Shown: positions 1-10,133, counted from the first letter of the stretch. The stretch is DNA of 64,000 nt from Arenimonas terrae (GCF_006265115.1 NZ_SMDR01000001.1:744001-808000); one strand, 5' to 3'. The notes: generated from the sequence alone by a model not told the origin. Numbers and translations: made by a program.

Positions 1-200
1 CGCAGGGTCTCGACCAGCCCGAGCTCGCGCAGCCGCGCCATGCCCGGGCCGGCGGCGCCCACGCCAGGCAGGATCACGCGGTCGGCGGCGATGATTTCGG
101 CCGGGTCGGCGCTCAGCCGCGACTCGACGCCGAGCCGCTGCAGCGCATACCGCACCGAGCCGATGTTCGCGCCGCCGGAGTCGACCAGCACCAGGTTCAC
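1..200 (-). CDS. hisH: Imidazole glycerol phosphate synthase, glutaminase subunit HisH (5' part only)
   Basis: The window edge cuts this gene, leaving about the first 66 codons. The start is a GTG (bases 200-198) that overlaps the hisB stop in a GTGA arrangement. The protein begins [16 protein letters not shown], the usual opening of a class I glutamine amidotransferase, and continues with [13 protein letters not shown], the conserved oxyanion strand of HisH. HisH releases ammonia from glutamine for HisF, which closes the imidazole ring and produces AICAR. The catalytic Cys-His-Glu triad lies outside the window. Position directly after hisB fits the standard hisGDCBHAFI order, so hisA, hisF and hisI probably lie further left. 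Confidence 0.93.
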   Translation of the reverse strand, partial: MNLVLVDSGGANIGSVRYALQRLGVESRLSADPAEIIAADRVILPGVGAAGPGMARLRELGLVETL

Positions 201-1285
201 AGCGCCCCCTTGGTGCTGGGCAGCTCGCGCCCCTGCCGGCGAACAGCCTGGCGCAGCGCGCGGGCCACCGCCTTGAAGCAGGCCTCGACCATGTGGTGGC
301 TGTTCTCGCCGCGCACCTGCAGGTGCAGGTTCAGGCCGGCGGTTTCGCACAGCGAGCGGAAGAAATGCGGCACCAGTTCGGTCGCCAGGCCGCCGACCTC
401 GGTGCGCGGGAAGCTGCCTTCGAACACGAAATAGGGGCGGCCGGAAAAATCCACGGCGGCGGCGGCCAGGGTCTCGTCCATCGGCAGGGTGATCGCGCCG
501 GTGCCGGCGGAATCGCCGTAGCGGCCGATGCCGCGCTTGTCGCCCAGCGCCTGCTTGAGCGCCTGGCCGAGCGCGAGCGCGCTGTCCTCGACCGTGTGGT
601 GCTCGTCGATGTGCAGGTCGCCGGCGCAGCTGAGCTGCAGGGCGAAACCGCCGTGTTTGCCCAGCTGCTCGAGCATGTGGTCGAAGAAGCCCAGGCCGGT
701 GGCAATGTCGGGATCGGCAACGCGGTCGAGGTCGACCTGCACGCGAACCCGCGTCTCCTTCGTGGTCCGTTCGACGCGGGCTTGGCGCGGGGCATCCGCC
801 AGTTCGTGGGCGATGCCTTCCCAGGTGTCCGGGCCCGGCGCCAGCTTGAAACCGCGGCAGCCCAGGTTGGCCGCCAGCTGCAGATCGGTGTCGCGGTCGC
901 CGACCACGGCGGAGTTGGCCAGGTCAATGCCGCGGTCGCGCAGGTAGGGCAGCAGCAGGCCGAGGCCCGGTTTGCGGGTCGGCTTGCCCTCGTGTTCGAA
1001 ACTCTCGTCGATGAGCTGTTCGCGGAAGACGATGCCCTGCGATTCGAGCACCTGCAGCATCAGCGCGTGCGGGCCCTCGAAGCTCTCGCGCGGGAAGCTG
1101 GGCGTGCCCAGGCCGTCCTGGTTGCTCACCAGCACGAACTGGAAGCCGGCGTCGCGCAGCTTGAGCATGGCCGGGATCACGCCGCGCACGAAGCGCAGCT
1201 TGGCGTAGCTGTCGATCTGGAAATCGGCCGGCTCTTCGATGATCGTGCCGTCGCGGTCGACGAACAGGATGCGCTGCCCGCTCAT
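197..1285 (-). CDS. hisB: Bifunctional histidinol-phosphatase / imidazoleglycerol-phosphate dehydratase
   Basis: A 362-residue fusion protein that carries out two steps of histidine synthesis in the cytoplasm. Residues about 1-165 are a HAD phosphatase with the nucleophile motif FVDRDGTI near the N terminus and a late [10 protein letters not shown] acidic motif. Residues about 170-362 are the IGP dehydratase, with the metal-binding HxxxHH clusters DEHHTVED and ENSHHMVEA. The fused form is typical of Gammaproteobacteria; the length matches the usual 355 residues or so. The ATG overlaps the hisC stop (ATGA) and the stop overlaps the hisH start, so translation is probably coupled along the operon. 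Confidence 0.97.
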   Translation of the reverse strand: MSGQRILFVDRDGTIIEEPADFQIDSYAKLRFVRGVIPAMLKLRDAGFQFVLVSNQDGLGTPSFPRESFEGPHALMLQVLESQGIVFREQLIDESFEHEGKPTRKPGLGLLLPYLRDRGIDLANSAVVGDRDTDLQLAANLGCRGFKLAPGPDTWEGIAHELADAPRQARVERTTKETRVRVQVDLDRVADPDIATGLGFFDHMLEQLGKHGGFALQLSCAGDLHIDEHHTVEDSALALGQALKQALGDKRGIGRYGDSAGTGAITLPMDETLAAAAVDFSGRPYFVFEGSFPRTEVGGLATELVPHFFRSLCETAGLNLHLQVRGENSHHMVEACFKAVARALRQAVRRQGRELPSTKGAL

Positions 1286-2376
1286 GCCGCCGCCCTCCCC
1301 GCCTGCAGCGCCGCCAGCAGCGCGTCGTTCTCGCCGGGGCTGCCGATGCTCAGGCGCAAGGCGTCGCCGAGCTGCGGCGAGGCGCGCATGTCGCGCACCA
1401 CCACCCCCGCGGCGAGCAGCCGGGCGAAGGCCGCGCCGGCATCCTCGAACCGCGCCAGCAGGTAGTTGCCCTGCGAGGGATAAACCCGCAGCACGCCCGG
1501 GCAGGACGGCAGCTCATGGCGCAGGCGCTCGCGCTCGGCGCGCACGGTCAGCACGCGGCCGCGGGTCTGCGCCAGCGCCGCGTCGGACAAACCAGCCAGG
1601 GCCAGCTGCACGCTCGGCGAAGGCAGCGGATACGGCGCCTGGCAGTTGCGCAGCAGCTCCACCAGCTCTGGCGCGGCCAGCAGGCAGCCGATGCGCGCCG
1701 CCGCCAGGGCATGCGCCTTGGACAGGGTGCGCAGCACTGCCAGGTTCGGCTGCTCGTCGATCCAGCCAGCCACCGAGGGCTGGTCGCTGTATTCGCCGTA
1801 GGCCTCGTCCACCACCAGCAGGCAGCGGCCGGCGAGACGGCGCGCCAGCGCCAGCAGGTCCGCCGGCGCGATCGCCTGGCCGGTGGGGTTGGCCGGCGAG
1901 CACAGGAACACCAGCTTCGCGCCCGAGGACACCGCCGCGTCGGCCACCGCCTGCAGGTCGAGGGAAAAACCGCCGGCGCCGTCGCGCAGCGGCAGCTCGA
2001 CCAGGCGTGCGCCCTGCAGGCGCGCGCTGACCGCATACATGCCGAACACCGGCGGAGCGACCAGCACCGCGTCTTCGCCGGGGCGGCACAGGGCGCGCAC
2101 CAGCAGGTCGATCGCCTCGTCGCTGCCGCGGCCGATCAGCACCTGGGCCGCACGCACGCCGTAGAGGCCGGCCAGCCGTTCGCGCAGCGCCGCCGGCTGC
2201 GGGTCGGGATAGCGGTTGGCGCCGACCGTCGAATCGGCCGGATTGCGCCAGGCGCTTTCGTTGGCGTTGAGCCAAATCGAACCCGAAACCCCCGCACGGC
2301 GCGCCGAGCTGTACCCCGCGAAGCCGCGCAGATCATCGCGCACCAGATCCATCACGCCACCGGAGATCGCGCTCAT
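1282..2376 (-). CDS. hisC: Histidinol-phosphate aminotransferase
   Basis: A 364-residue class I/II PLP-dependent aminotransferase that converts imidazole acetol phosphate and glutamate to histidinol phosphate. The fold markers are present in order: [11 protein letters not shown] near the N terminus, the [11 protein letters not shown] region, [20 protein letters not shown], and the Schiff-base lysine in [10 protein letters not shown]. The chosen ATG overlaps the hisD stop as ATGA. A second ATG eight codons later ([11 protein letters not shown]) is also a reasonable start, because conservation is expected to begin about there. Its place between hisD and hisB supports HisC rather than another aminotransferase. 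Confidence 0.95.
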   Translation of the reverse strand: MSAISGGVMDLVRDDLRGFAGYSSARRAGVSGSIWLNANESAWRNPADSTVGANRYPDPQPAALRERLAGLYGVRAAQVLIGRGSDEAIDLLVRALCRPGEDAVLVAPPVFGMYAVSARLQGARLVELPLRDGAGGFSLDLQAVADAAVSSGAKLVFLCSPANPTGQAIAPADLLALARRLAGRCLLVVDEAYGEYSDQPSVAGWIDEQPNLAVLRTLSKAHALAAARIGCLLAAPELVELLRNCQAPYPLPSPSVQLALAGLSDAALAQTRGRVLTVRAERERLRHELPSCPGVLRVYPSQGNYLLARFEDAGAAFARLLAAGVVVRDMRASPQLGDALRLSIGSPGENDALLAALQAGRAAA

Positions 2377-3671
2377 GCCTGCGCCTCCAGACGCCGCAGC
2401 ACGGCCTGCGCATGTGCCTCCAGCCCTTCGGCCCGCGCGATCTCCACGGCGCAGGGGCCGATCGCCGCCAGTCCCTCGCGGCTGACTTCCTGCACGCTGA
2501 TCGAGGTCTGGAAGCTGGCCACGCTGACGCCGCTCCAGGCGCGCGCGGCGCCATTGGTCGGCAGCACGTGGTTGGTGCCGGAGCAGTAGTCGCCCAGCGA
2601 CTCGGGCGCGTAGTCGCCTAGGAAGACCGAGCCGGCGGAGGCGACCCGGTCCAGCCAGGTGCGCGGTTGCCGCAGCGCCAGGATCAGGTGCTCGGGCGCA
2701 TAGGCATTGCTGATGGCGAAGGCCTCGCCGATGTCGCTCACGCGCATCAGGCGCGCGTGCTCCAGCGCGCGCTGCGCGATCGCCTCGCGCGGCAGCTCGG
2801 CCAGCTGGCGCGCGACCTCGGCCTCGACCGCATCGATCAGCGCCGCGGAGTCGGTGACCAGGATCACCTGCGAATCGGGGCCGTGTTCGGCCTGCGACAG
2901 CAGGTCGGCGGCGACGTGCGCGGGCGGCGCGCCGGCATCGGCGATCACCAGCACTTCGGACGGACCGGCCGGCATGTCGATGGCCGGCCCGCCCGCGAGC
3001 ATCGCCGCCAGCTGCTTGGCGGCCGTGACATAGCGGTTGCCGGGACCGAACAGCTTGTCGCAGCGCGGCAGCGTCGGCGTGCCGAAGGCCATCGCGGCGA
3101 TCGCCTGGGCGCCGCCGAGCTTGAACACGCGGGTGATGCCGCACAGGGCGGCCGCCACCAGCACCGCCGGATCGGCCGTGCCGTCGGCGCGCGGCGGCGT
3201 GCACAGCACCACGTCCGCGCAGCCGGCGAGCTCGGCCGGCACGCCCAGCATCAGGGCGGTCGAAGGCAGCGGCGCGGTGCCGGCCGGCACGTACAGGCCC
3301 ACGCGCGGGATCGGCCGCAGCAGTCGGCCGCAGCGCACGCCGGGTGCGGTGTCGACCTCGAACTCGGCGGCCATGCCGGCACGGTGCCAGGTCACCAGGC
3401 GGCTGCGGGCTTCGGCCAGGGCGACGCGCAGCTTCGCCGGCAGCTGCGCCCGCGCCGCTTCAAACTCTTCGGGCGTCACGGCGAAGTCGGCGATCTCGAC
3501 GCCATCGAAGCGCCGGGTCAGCGCCCGCAGCGCGGTGTCGCCGTCGGCACGTACCTGTTCGAAGACGCGGCGCACCGCGGCCTCGACCTCGGCCTGGTCG
3601 CCGCCGCCCGGCCGCGCCAGGCAGTCCGCCCGGGCCGCCGCGTCCAGTGAACTCCAGTCGATGCGCTTCAT
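2373..3671 (-). CDS. hisD: Histidinol dehydrogenase
   Basis: A 432-residue zinc- and NAD-dependent enzyme that oxidises L-histidinol to L-histidine in two steps. Conserved family blocks are visible: [27 protein letters not shown], the nucleotide loop [21 protein letters not shown]-like [12 protein letters not shown], and [20 protein letters not shown] containing the catalytic and zinc-ligand histidines. The reading frame stays open a further 31 codons upstream, but the ATG giving [10 protein letters not shown] overlaps the hisG stop (ATGA), matches the family N terminus, and is preferred. Length agrees with the typical 430 residues. Confidence 0.97.
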   Translation of the reverse strand: MKRIDWSSLDAAARADCLARPGGGDQAEVEAAVRRVFEQVRADGDTALRALTRRFDGVEIADFAVTPEEFEAARAQLPAKLRVALAEARSRLVTWHRAGMAAEFEVDTAPGVRCGRLLRPIPRVGLYVPAGTAPLPSTALMLGVPAELAGCADVVLCTPPRADGTADPAVLVAAALCGITRVFKLGGAQAIAAMAFGTPTLPRCDKLFGPGNRYVTAAKQLAAMLAGGPAIDMPAGPSEVLVIADAGAPPAHVAADLLSQAEHGPDSQVILVTDSAALIDAVEAEVARQLAELPREAIAQRALEHARLMRVSDIGEAFAISNAYAPEHLILALRQPRTWLDRVASAGSVFLGDYAPESLGDYCSGTNHVLPTNGAARAWSGVSVASFQTSISVQEVSREGLAAIGPCAVEIARAEGLEAHAQAVLRRLEAQA

Positions 3672-4567
3672 GCCAGCATCTGCTCCACCGGCAGCACCAG
3701 CAGGCCCGAGGCGCCGGCGCGTTTCATGTCTTCCAGCCGCTGCCAGGTCATGGCGCTGCGGCACAGGGCCTGCAGGGCGACCTGGTTGTCCTGGCCTTCG
3801 ATCGCCATCACCGTCGGCGGTTCGGCGTCGGGCAGCAGCTGCAGCAGGCCGGGCACCGCGTCGCGGCGCGCCTGGAACAGCACCAGCTTGCTGGCGCGCA
3901 CGCTCAGCACGCCGTCGAGCCGGCGCAGCAGCATCGCGGCGAGATCGGCGCGGGCATCGCCGAAGGGCGTGGACGGCGCCACCAGCACGGCCTGGCTTTC
4001 GAACACGGTCGCGGTTTCCTTCAGCTGGTTCGCCAGCAGCGTGGCGCCGGTCGAGACGAGGTCGCAGATCGCCTCGGCCTTGCCCAGCCGCGGCGCGATC
4101 TCGACCGAACCCGACAGCACCACCGGCTTCGCCGCCACGCCCTGGCCGCGCAGCCAGCGCGCCAGCAGCTGCGGATAGCTGGTGGCGATGCGCAGGCCTT
4201 CCAGCCGCGCCGGGCCCGGCCAGTCCCAGTCGTTGGGCACCGCCACCGACAGGCGGCAGCGGCCGAAACCGAGCTCGCGGATGGCGCGGAAGGCTTCCCC
4301 GCGGCCGTCCTCCAGGCGTTCGAGAGCCTGCTCTTCCAGCACGTTCTGCCCGACCACGCCGAGGTCGCAGGTGCCTTCGGCGATCAGGCCGGGAATGTCG
4401 TCGTCGCGGACCAGCAGCAGGTCGATGGGCAGGGATTCGCCATAACAGAACAGCCGGTCGCGGCTTTCGCGGAAGCTCAGCCCGGCCCGCGCGAGCAGGT
4501 CCCGCGCCGGGTCCGACAGGCGTCCGGATTTCTGGATGGCAATGCGCAAACGGTCGTGCGTCCTCAT
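3668..4567 (-). CDS. hisG: ATP phosphoribosyltransferase, long form
   Basis: First and committed enzyme of histidine synthesis, joining ATP and PRPP. At 299 residues this is the long, feedback-regulated form: a catalytic part with [14 protein letters not shown] and the [12 protein letters not shown]-like [12 protein letters not shown] motif, followed by a C-terminal regulatory domain (about 225-299) with [14 protein letters not shown]. The long form does not need HisZ, and no hisZ is seen here. The start is preceded by GGAGAGCG, a good ribosome binding site. A TrpR-like gene ends 30 bp upstream, so the two are probably cotranscribed. Confidence 0.97.
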   Translation of the reverse strand: MRTHDRLRIAIQKSGRLSDPARDLLARAGLSFRESRDRLFCYGESLPIDLLLVRDDDIPGLIAEGTCDLGVVGQNVLEEQALERLEDGRGEAFRAIRELGFGRCRLSVAVPNDWDWPGPARLEGLRIATSYPQLLARWLRGQGVAAKPVVLSGSVEIAPRLGKAEAICDLVSTGATLLANQLKETATVFESQAVLVAPSTPFGDARADLAAMLLRRLDGVLSVRASKLVLFQARRDAVPGLLQLLPDAEPPTVMAIEGQDNQVALQALCRSAMTWQRLEDMKRAGASGLLVLPVEQMLA

Positions 4568-4597
4568 GACGCTCTCCGGGTCAAAAAAGGTATGGGG

Positions 4598-4942
4598 TCA
4601 GTGCGAAGCGTCGTGGGCGATGACGCCCAGGCGCTCGGCGGCGATGCGGTAGCCGCCCGCGCCCAGGTCCAGGCAACGGGCGACACGGCCAATGGTGGTG
4701 ACGCTGACGCCGGTACGGTCGTGGATCTCGCGGTAAGGCACGTCGGCCACCAGCAGGGGCACGACCCGCCAACGGTCGGACATGGCCTCGAGTTCGGCCG
4801 GGGTGCACAGGTCTTCCAGGAAGGCCCGGGCCTCGCCCGGCGAGCGCAGGCTCAGCAGAGCCTGGATCAGGCCTTCCAGGGCGGGAGGGGCGTCGGCGGT
4901 GGCGGGGTCGCGTCGTTTCACGGCGCTAATGTAATAGCGCAT
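4598..4942 (-). CDS. TrpR/YerC-YecD family regulator at the head of the his operon
   Basis: A 114-residue protein of the TrpR-related YerC/YecD family. The core PPALEGLIQALLSL, LCTPAELEAMSDRWRVV and GVSVTTIGRVARCLDLG contains the helix-turn-helix (residues about 70-95). It sits directly before hisG on the same strand and is likely to regulate the histidine genes; that role is inferred from position and family. The start is uncertain. ATG at 4942 gives MRYYISAV, and an in-frame GTG seven codons later gives VKRRDP. Neither has a clear Shine-Dalgarno sequence. The early codons overlap an 18-bp palindrome, see the separate entry. Confidence 0.8.
   Translation of the reverse strand: MRYYISAVKRRDPATADAPPALEGLIQALLSLRSPGEARAFLEDLCTPAELEAMSDRWRVVPLLVADVPYREIHDRTGVSVTTIGRVARCLDLGAGGYRIAAERLGVIAHDASH
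4923..4940. promoter_or_regulatory. Palindrome at the start of the his regulator, possible operator
   Basis: The 18 bases read GCGCTA-ATGTAA-TAGCGC, a perfect 6-bp inverted repeat with a 6-bp centre. It covers the first codons of the TrpR-like gene, or lies just before them if the downstream GTG is the real start. The site is AT-richer than its surroundings and has the CTA/TAG half-site flavour of TrpR operators. An AT-rich TATTAAT on the minus strand just upstream could be a -10 box, which would place the palindrome near the transcription start. Autoregulation is an inference. Confidence 0.4.
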
Positions 4943-5026
4943 TAATACAAAAGCAAGCCCGGATGGCCGTGAACATGGCCTTCGACCGTAGCCGCGATAG
5001 AGTGTGCGCCGGGAAGGGGGAGTCCT

Positions 5027-6859
5027 TTGTCCGTCCATCGTTGCCTAGCCGCTCTGCTGGCCCTGCTGCTGGTCTTCTCCGGTTCCGAGGCCGGGGCGGC
5101 GCCCGGCCCTGCCGTGCTCGACGGCGGCCGCGAATCGCTGGCGCTGGCGCCATACCTGAGCATGAAGAACGACCCGGACGGCCGCGCCGACGCCGCGGCG
5201 ATGTTCTCGCAAGCCGACCAGGGCAACTTCCAGCCGCTGCCCGGCGGCAGCACGGCCTTCGGTTTCACCCAGGGCGCGACCTGGTTCCACGGCCGCCTCT
5301 TCAATCAGAACAACGCCGAACAGCGCTGGCTTCTGGTGCTGCACTACCCGCTGCTCGACAACGTCGACCTTTACCTGCGCTACCCCGACGGCCGCACCGA
5401 ACACATGGCCTCGGGCGACACCCTGCCCTTCAGCGCGCGCAGCATCCGCTACCGTCATCCGAACTTCTGGGTGCAGCTGCCGCAGCGCACCGAAGTCGAA
5501 CTGCTGGTGCGGGTCGCCAGCCGCAGCTCGCTGCAGGTGCCTCTGGCCATCTACACGCCCAAGGCCTTCGCCGAGCTCGAGCGCGACTCGCAGTTCGGCA
5601 TCGGCGTGTTCTACGGCATCCTGGTGGCGCTGCTGAGCTACAACCTGGTGCTGTGGCTTTCGCTCAAGGACGCCAGCCACTTCTGGTACATGTGCCACGT
5701 CACCGGCTTCGGCCTGGTGATGTTCTGCCTCAACGGCCTGGCCTTCGAGTACCTGTGGCCGAACTCACCGTGGTGGGCCAACCAGGCCATCCCACTGTCG
5801 ATGGCGATCTCGCAGATCGCCATGCACCAGTTCTGCCGCGTCTTCCTGGAGCTGGAGGAACGCCAGCCCCGGGCCGACCGGGTCTCGCTGGGCATCATCG
5901 TCTTCTTCGTGCTGATGGGCCTGGCCTCGTTCTTCGTCGAGTACCGCACCGTGGTGCGGCCGATGACCCTGGCCGTCTTCCCCGGCGCGCTGTACATCGT
6001 CTACCTGGCGATCAACGCCATCCGCACGGGTTATGCGCCCGCCAAGGTGTTCCTGGCCGCCTGGGGTTTCCTGCTGCTGGGCACGGCGCTGTACGCCTCG
6101 GTCTCGTTCGGCCTGCTGCCGAAGAACTTCTTCACCGAATACGGCATCCAGATCGGTTCGGCGATGGAGATGATCCTGCTGTCCTTCGCCCTCGCCTACC
6201 GCTACGCCAAACTGCGCGGGGAGAACGAACGCCTGGTCCGCGAGCACAACGAACAGCTCGAACGCCACGTCGCACGCCGCACCTCGGAGCTGAGCACCGC
6301 GCTGGAGCAGCTGGCCGAGGCCAACCAGCGCCTGCGCGAGTCCAACCGCCGCGATGCCCTGACCGGCCTGTTCAACCGCAAGCACTTCCGCGAGGTCTTC
6401 GAGCACCAGCTGCACCATGCCAGCGAGCACCGGCAGTCGCTGGGCGTGCTGCTGATCGACCTGGACCACTTCAAGGACGTCAACGACACCCACGGCCACC
6501 TGGCCGGCGACGAATGCCTGCGCTGGCTGGGCCGCTGCCTGCACGACAACCTGGTCGAACACGGCGCGCTGCTGGCGCGCTTCGGCGGCGAAGAGTTCGT
6601 GGTGGTGCTGCCGGACATGGACGGCGACCGCCTGATGCAGATCGCCGAGATGACGCGCCTGCGCGTCTGCGGCGAGCCGGTGCGCTACGCCGGCAACAAC
6701 ATCCCGCTCAGCGCCAGCATCGGCGCCTACCTGCTGCGGCCGGGCGCCGGCATCACCGTGGACGAGGCGCTGCACCGCGCCGACGACGCCCTGTACGCGG
6801 CCAAGAACCGCGGCCGCAACTGCGTGCAGGCCGCGGACGGCGTCACGTCCGCGCCCTGA
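5027..6859 (+). CDS. Membrane diguanylate cyclase with 7TMR-DISM sensor
   Basis: A 610-residue protein. The start is TTG at 5027, chosen because the purine-rich GGGAAGGGGGAG precedes it and it opens a good signal peptide (hydrophobic residues 7-19, cleavage near AGAA). Residues about 35-180 look like the periplasmic 7TMR-DISM type 2 domain, about 185-395 hold seven or so membrane helices, a short coiled coil follows (LEQLAEANQRLRES), and the GGDEF domain ends the protein. The active-site motif is GGEEF at residues 520-524, so cyclase activity is expected. No RxxD inhibitory site precedes it. The ligand sensed is unknown. It is divergent from the his operon. Confidence 0.88.
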   Translation: MSVHRCLAALLALLLVFSGSEAGAAPGPAVLDGGRESLALAPYLSMKNDPDGRADAAAMFSQADQGNFQPLPGGSTAFGFTQGATWFHGRLFNQNNAEQRWLLVLHYPLLDNVDLYLRYPDGRTEHMASGDTLPFSARSIRYRHPNFWVQLPQRTEVELLVRVASRSSLQVPLAIYTPKAFAELERDSQFGIGVFYGILVALLSYNLVLWLSLKDASHFWYMCHVTGFGLVMFCLNGLAFEYLWPNSPWWANQAIPLSMAISQIAMHQFCRVFLELEERQPRADRVSLGIIVFFVLMGLASFFVEYRTVVRPMTLAVFPGALYIVYLAINAIRTGYAPAKVFLAAWGFLLLGTALYASVSFGLLPKNFFTEYGIQIGSAMEMILLSFALAYRYAKLRGENERLVREHNEQLERHVARRTSELSTALEQLAEANQRLRESNRRDALTGLFNRKHFREVFEHQLHHASEHRQSLGVLLIDLDHFKDVNDTHGHLAGDECLRWLGRCLHDNLVEHGALLARFGGEEFVVVLPDMDGDRLMQIAEMTRLRVCGEPVRYAGNNIPLSASIGAYLLRPGAGITVDEALHRADDALYAAKNRGRNCVQAADGVTSAP

Positions 6860-6862
6860 ACC

Positions 6863-8758
6863 TCAGCGGGCGGCCTTCGCGGCCGAAAGCAGCCGCCCTT
6901 CGCGCACCAGCCGCACCGCGGTGGCGACATCGCCGTCCATCGCGCGGTCGCGGCCCATGAAGGGAATGGCTTCGCGCAGCGCCGACCACGCGGCCAGCAC
7001 GGCGCGGCCGGGCTGGAATTCGCCCGACTCGGCCAGCTCCCGACGCAGTGACTCGACTTCGGCCAGGAAACCGGCGCGGTCGGCGTGGCCGGGCTGGGGC
7101 GCGCCCTGCACCTTGGCCGCGAGCGCCTCGGCGTCGCCGCCGCGGGCCAGGGCGCGCGCGGCGTTGATCATGTCGCGGCGGTAGTCGAGCGCCTGTGCGG
7201 CGGTGTAGAGCTCCAGCGCCAGCACGTGGCCGAGGTCCTCGGTCATGTCCAGCACGTGGCGGCCCTCGTTGGCGCCCATCGAGACGTGGTCTTCGGCGTT
7301 GGCGCTGGTCGGGATCGAATACACGCTGGCCGGATGGGCACGCGTGGCCAGGTCGTTCACCAGGGCGGCGGCGGTGTACTGCACGATCATGAAGCCGCTT
7401 TCGGTGCCGTCCTCGTTGCCGATCAGGAAGGGCGGCAGGCCGTCATTGGTCGCCGGATCCACCAGCTTGTTGAGGCGGCGCTCTGAGATCGAGGCCAGCA
7501 CCGGTATGGACGCCTTCAGATAGCTCAGCACCAGGGCCAGCGGCATGCCGTGGAAATGGCCTGCGGAAACTACCTGGTCCTCGACCTCTTTCGCGCCTTC
7601 CAACCCCGGAAACAGCAGCGGGTTGTCGGTGACGGCGTTGAGCTCGACGTCGATGACACGTTTGGCCTGCTCCAGCGCATCACGCACGGCGCCGTGCACC
7701 TGCGGGATGCAGCGCAGCGAATAGCTGTCCTGCGGCTGGTGCTTCTTGCCGCCACGGAAGGGCCGGAAGCGCTGGTAGAACTTCTCGCGGCCGTGGCGCT
7801 GGGAAAACGGCACCCAGTCCCAGCCGATGTCGAAGCCCAGGGCCTGCTGTTCCGGCGCGGCCCAGCTTTCGGGCTGCCACTGCCGGAAACGCGGCACCAG
7901 GTGGTAGGCGATGTCCGACAGCGTCGTGCCCTCGAGCAGCGCGCGCAGGTGGTCGGCCACGTGCACCTGGCCCGGGTGCGGGCGCAGGGCGTGCACGTAG
8001 GGCGCGAAGGCGCCGAGGCGGCCTGCGAAGGCGTCGATCGTCATCGCGGCGGCGAGGTCGGCGGTGTCGCACAGCTCGTCCAGGCGCTCGATCGCCAGCA
8101 CGGCGGTCGCCAGCATCTGCGCGGTGCCGTTGTTCAGGCACAGGCCCTCCTTGTGCGACAGCTTCACCGGCGCCAGGCCGGCGCGCCGGAGCGCGTCGCC
8201 GCCGGGCAGGCGCTCGCCGTCGTAGAAGGCTTCGCCGCCGCCCAGCAGCACGATGGCCAGGTGCGACAGCGGTGCGAGGTCGCCGCTGGCGCCGACCGAG
8301 CCCTTCTGCGGCACCACCGGCACCACGCCGGCATTGAGCATCGCCGCCAGCGCTTCCAGCACCGAGGGGCGGATGCCCGAATGGCCCATCATCAGGGTGT
8401 TGATGCGGATCGCCAGCATCGCGCGCACGACCGGCGGCGCGAACGGCTCGCCGACGCACACCGCGTGCGTGACGATCAGGTTGTGCTGCAGCTCCTCGAG
8501 CACGCTGTCGGCCGACTTCGAGGCGCCGGGAAGGCCCTCGCGCAGCCGGTGCGCGCCCAGCAGCTTGTCGGCGTTGCTGCCGAAACCGGTGGAGACGCCG
8601 TAGATGGGTTCCTGCCGGCGCACCTGTTCGGCCAGGAAGTCGGCGGCGCGCTGCACGGCCTGCATCTGCTTCGGGTCGAGGCTGACCGGCGCGCCGTGCG
8701 CGATCTCGGCCACCTGGGCCCGGTTGAGGCTGCGGCCATCGAGGGTGATCGGCTTCAT
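6863..8758 (-). CDS. hutH: Histidine ammonia-lyase family enzyme with an internal insertion
   Basis: A 631-residue MIO enzyme, against about 510 for usual HutH. All catalytic residues of the family can be placed: Tyr53 (YGVSTGFG), the MIO triad A157-S158-G159, Asn210, the QDSYSLRC block (Gln343, Tyr346, Arg349), TDNPLLF and AEDHVSMG. The substrate-selectivity pair is Thr97-His98, close to the Ser-His of histidine lyases and unlike the His-Leu or Phe-Leu of tyrosine and phenylalanine lyases, so histidine to urocanate is the best guess. Residues about 281-340, rich in Trp, Arg and Phe, are an insertion of 50-55 residues before the QDSYSLRC block; the C terminus is also extended. The gene starts one base after the hisS stop. 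No hutU, hutI or hutG is nearby. Confidence 0.82.
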   Translation of the reverse strand: MKPITLDGRSLNRAQVAEIAHGAPVSLDPKQMQAVQRAADFLAEQVRRQEPIYGVSTGFGSNADKLLGAHRLREGLPGASKSADSVLEELQHNLIVTHAVCVGEPFAPPVVRAMLAIRINTLMMGHSGIRPSVLEALAAMLNAGVVPVVPQKGSVGASGDLAPLSHLAIVLLGGGEAFYDGERLPGGDALRRAGLAPVKLSHKEGLCLNNGTAQMLATAVLAIERLDELCDTADLAAAMTIDAFAGRLGAFAPYVHALRPHPGQVHVADHLRALLEGTTLSDIAYHLVPRFRQWQPESWAAPEQQALGFDIGWDWVPFSQRHGREKFYQRFRPFRGGKKHQPQDSYSLRCIPQVHGAVRDALEQAKRVIDVELNAVTDNPLLFPGLEGAKEVEDQVVSAGHFHGMPLALVLSYLKASIPVLASISERRLNKLVDPATNDGLPPFLIGNEDGTESGFMIVQYTAAALVNDLATRAHPASVYSIPTSANAEDHVSMGANEGRHVLDMTEDLGHVLALELYTAAQALDYRRDMINAARALARGGDAEALAAKVQGAPQPGHADRAGFLAEVESLRRELAESGEFQPGRAVLAAWSALREAIPFMGRDRAMDGDVATAVRLVREGRLLSAAKAAR

Positions 8759-8759
8759 G

Positions 8760-10133
8760 TCAGTGCGTTCCCATCGCGCGCTGCTGTTCGAGTTCCACCT
8801 TCAGGGCGGCAGCCAGCTCGTCGCGGCCGACCTCGAACTGTTCCTGCGATTTCATGTCCTTGACCTTGACCACGCCGCGCGTAGCCTCGTCGTCGCCGTA
8901 CAGCAGCACGAAGCGGATGCCGGCGCGGTCGGCGTACTGGAACTGCTTGGCCAGTTTCTTCGCCTCCAGCTGCACCTCGGCGTTGATGCCGGCGGCGCGC
9001 AGGCGCCGGGCGATGTCCAGCGAATCGGCCAGGCGCGCCTCGTCCATCAGGCCGACCATCGCGTCCACCGAACTTTCGGCGGTGGAGATGATGCCGGCCT
9101 CGCGCAGCTGCCAGAACAGGCGGGTGGCGCCGATCGAGATGCCGACACCCGGCAGCTTCGACTTGGTGTAGCTGCTGGCCAGGTTCTCGTAGCGGCCGCC
9201 CGAGCAGACCGAACCGATCTGCGGGTGGTCATTGAGCGTGGTTTCGTAGACGGTGCCGGTGTAGTAGTCCAGGCCGCGGGCGATGGAGAAGTTAAGCGCG
9301 TAGTGGGATTCCGGCACGCCGTGGGCCTTGAGCAGCTCGAGCACTTCGCGCAGTTCGCCGGCGCCCTCGGCCAGGGTCGCATTGGGCGTGCCCAGCGCGG
9401 CGAGCTTCGCCAGCGCGTCGGCATGTGAGGTCGACCGCGCCTGCACGAAGGCCATGATGCGGTCGGCCACGTCTTCGGCCAGGCCGAAGCCCTCGCCCAC
9501 CAGGGTCGCACGCACCGCGTCGGCGCCGCGCTTGTCGATCTTGTCGATCTCGCGCAGCACCAGCGCCTGGCGCTCGCCCTCGCCGATGCCCAGGCCCTCG
9601 AAGAAGCCGCGCAGCAGCTTGCGGTTGTTGAGCTGGATGGTGAAGGGGCCGACGCCCAGCTCGGTGAACACCGCGTGGATCACCGCCGGCATCTCGGCGT
9701 CGTGGCGCACGCTGAGCGTGTCCTTGCCGATCACGTCGATGTCGCACTGGTAGAACTCGCGGAAGCGGCCGCGCTGGGCGCGTTCGCCGCGATACACGCG
9801 CTGGATCTGGTAGCGCCGGAAAGGGAACGCGAGGTCGTGCTCGTGTTCGGCGACATAGCGCGCCAGCGGCACGGTCAGGTCGAAGCGCAGCGCCAGCTCG
9901 GGCTGCCCGCCTTGTTCGAGCGCACCCGTGGACTGCACGAAATAGACCTGACGTTCGGTTTCGCCGCCGGTCTTGGTCAGCAGCACCTCGGACAGCTCGA
10001 ACACCGGCGTTTCCACCGGCAGGAAGCCGAAGCGCTCGTAGTTGCGGCGGATCACGTCCAGCATGCGCTGGAAGGCGATCTGGTCACGGGGCAGCAGCTC
10101 CATGACACCGGGCGGGGTGCGGGGCTTGATCAA
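8760..10133 (-). CDS. hisS: Histidine--tRNA ligase
   Basis: A 457-residue class II aminoacyl-tRNA synthetase that charges tRNA-His. Motif 2 ([20 protein letters not shown]), the histidine A loop ([17 protein letters not shown]) and motif 3 ([11 protein letters not shown]) are all present, and a C-terminal anticodon-binding domain follows (about 340-457). The start is TTG at 10133, supported by GGAG nine bases upstream and by conservation of the [14 protein letters not shown] opening; an ATG ten codons in is less likely. Translation of hutH probably follows on the same message. Confidence 0.95.
   Translation of the reverse strand: MIKPRTPPGVMELLPRDQIAFQRMLDVIRRNYERFGFLPVETPVFELSEVLLTKTGGETERQVYFVQSTGALEQGGQPELALRFDLTVPLARYVAEHEHDLAFPFRRYQIQRVYRGERAQRGRFREFYQCDIDVIGKDTLSVRHDAEMPAVIHAVFTELGVGPFTIQLNNRKLLRGFFEGLGIGEGERQALVLREIDKIDKRGADAVRATLVGEGFGLAEDVADRIMAFVQARSTSHADALAKLAALGTPNATLAEGAGELREVLELLKAHGVPESHYALNFSIARGLDYYTGTVYETTLNDHPQIGSVCSGGRYENLASSYTKSKLPGVGISIGATRLFWQLREAGIISTAESSVDAMVGLMDEARLADSLDIARRLRAAGINAEVQLEAKKLAKQFQYADRAGIRFVLLYGDDEATRGVVKVKDMKSQEQFEVGRDELAAALKVELEQQRAMGTH

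Noticed and set aside
4891-4975. Short ORF upstream of the his regulator (MFTAIRACFC...), considered as a histidine leader peptide
   Set aside because: It has only one His, at its end, no run of His codons, and no terminator hairpin with U tract follows.
7740-7920. Insertion in the ammonia-lyase gene considered as frameshift, intein or mobile insertion
   Set aside because: The frame is continuous, composition equals the rest of the gene, there are no splice-junction residues or flanking repeats, and conserved blocks resume directly after it.
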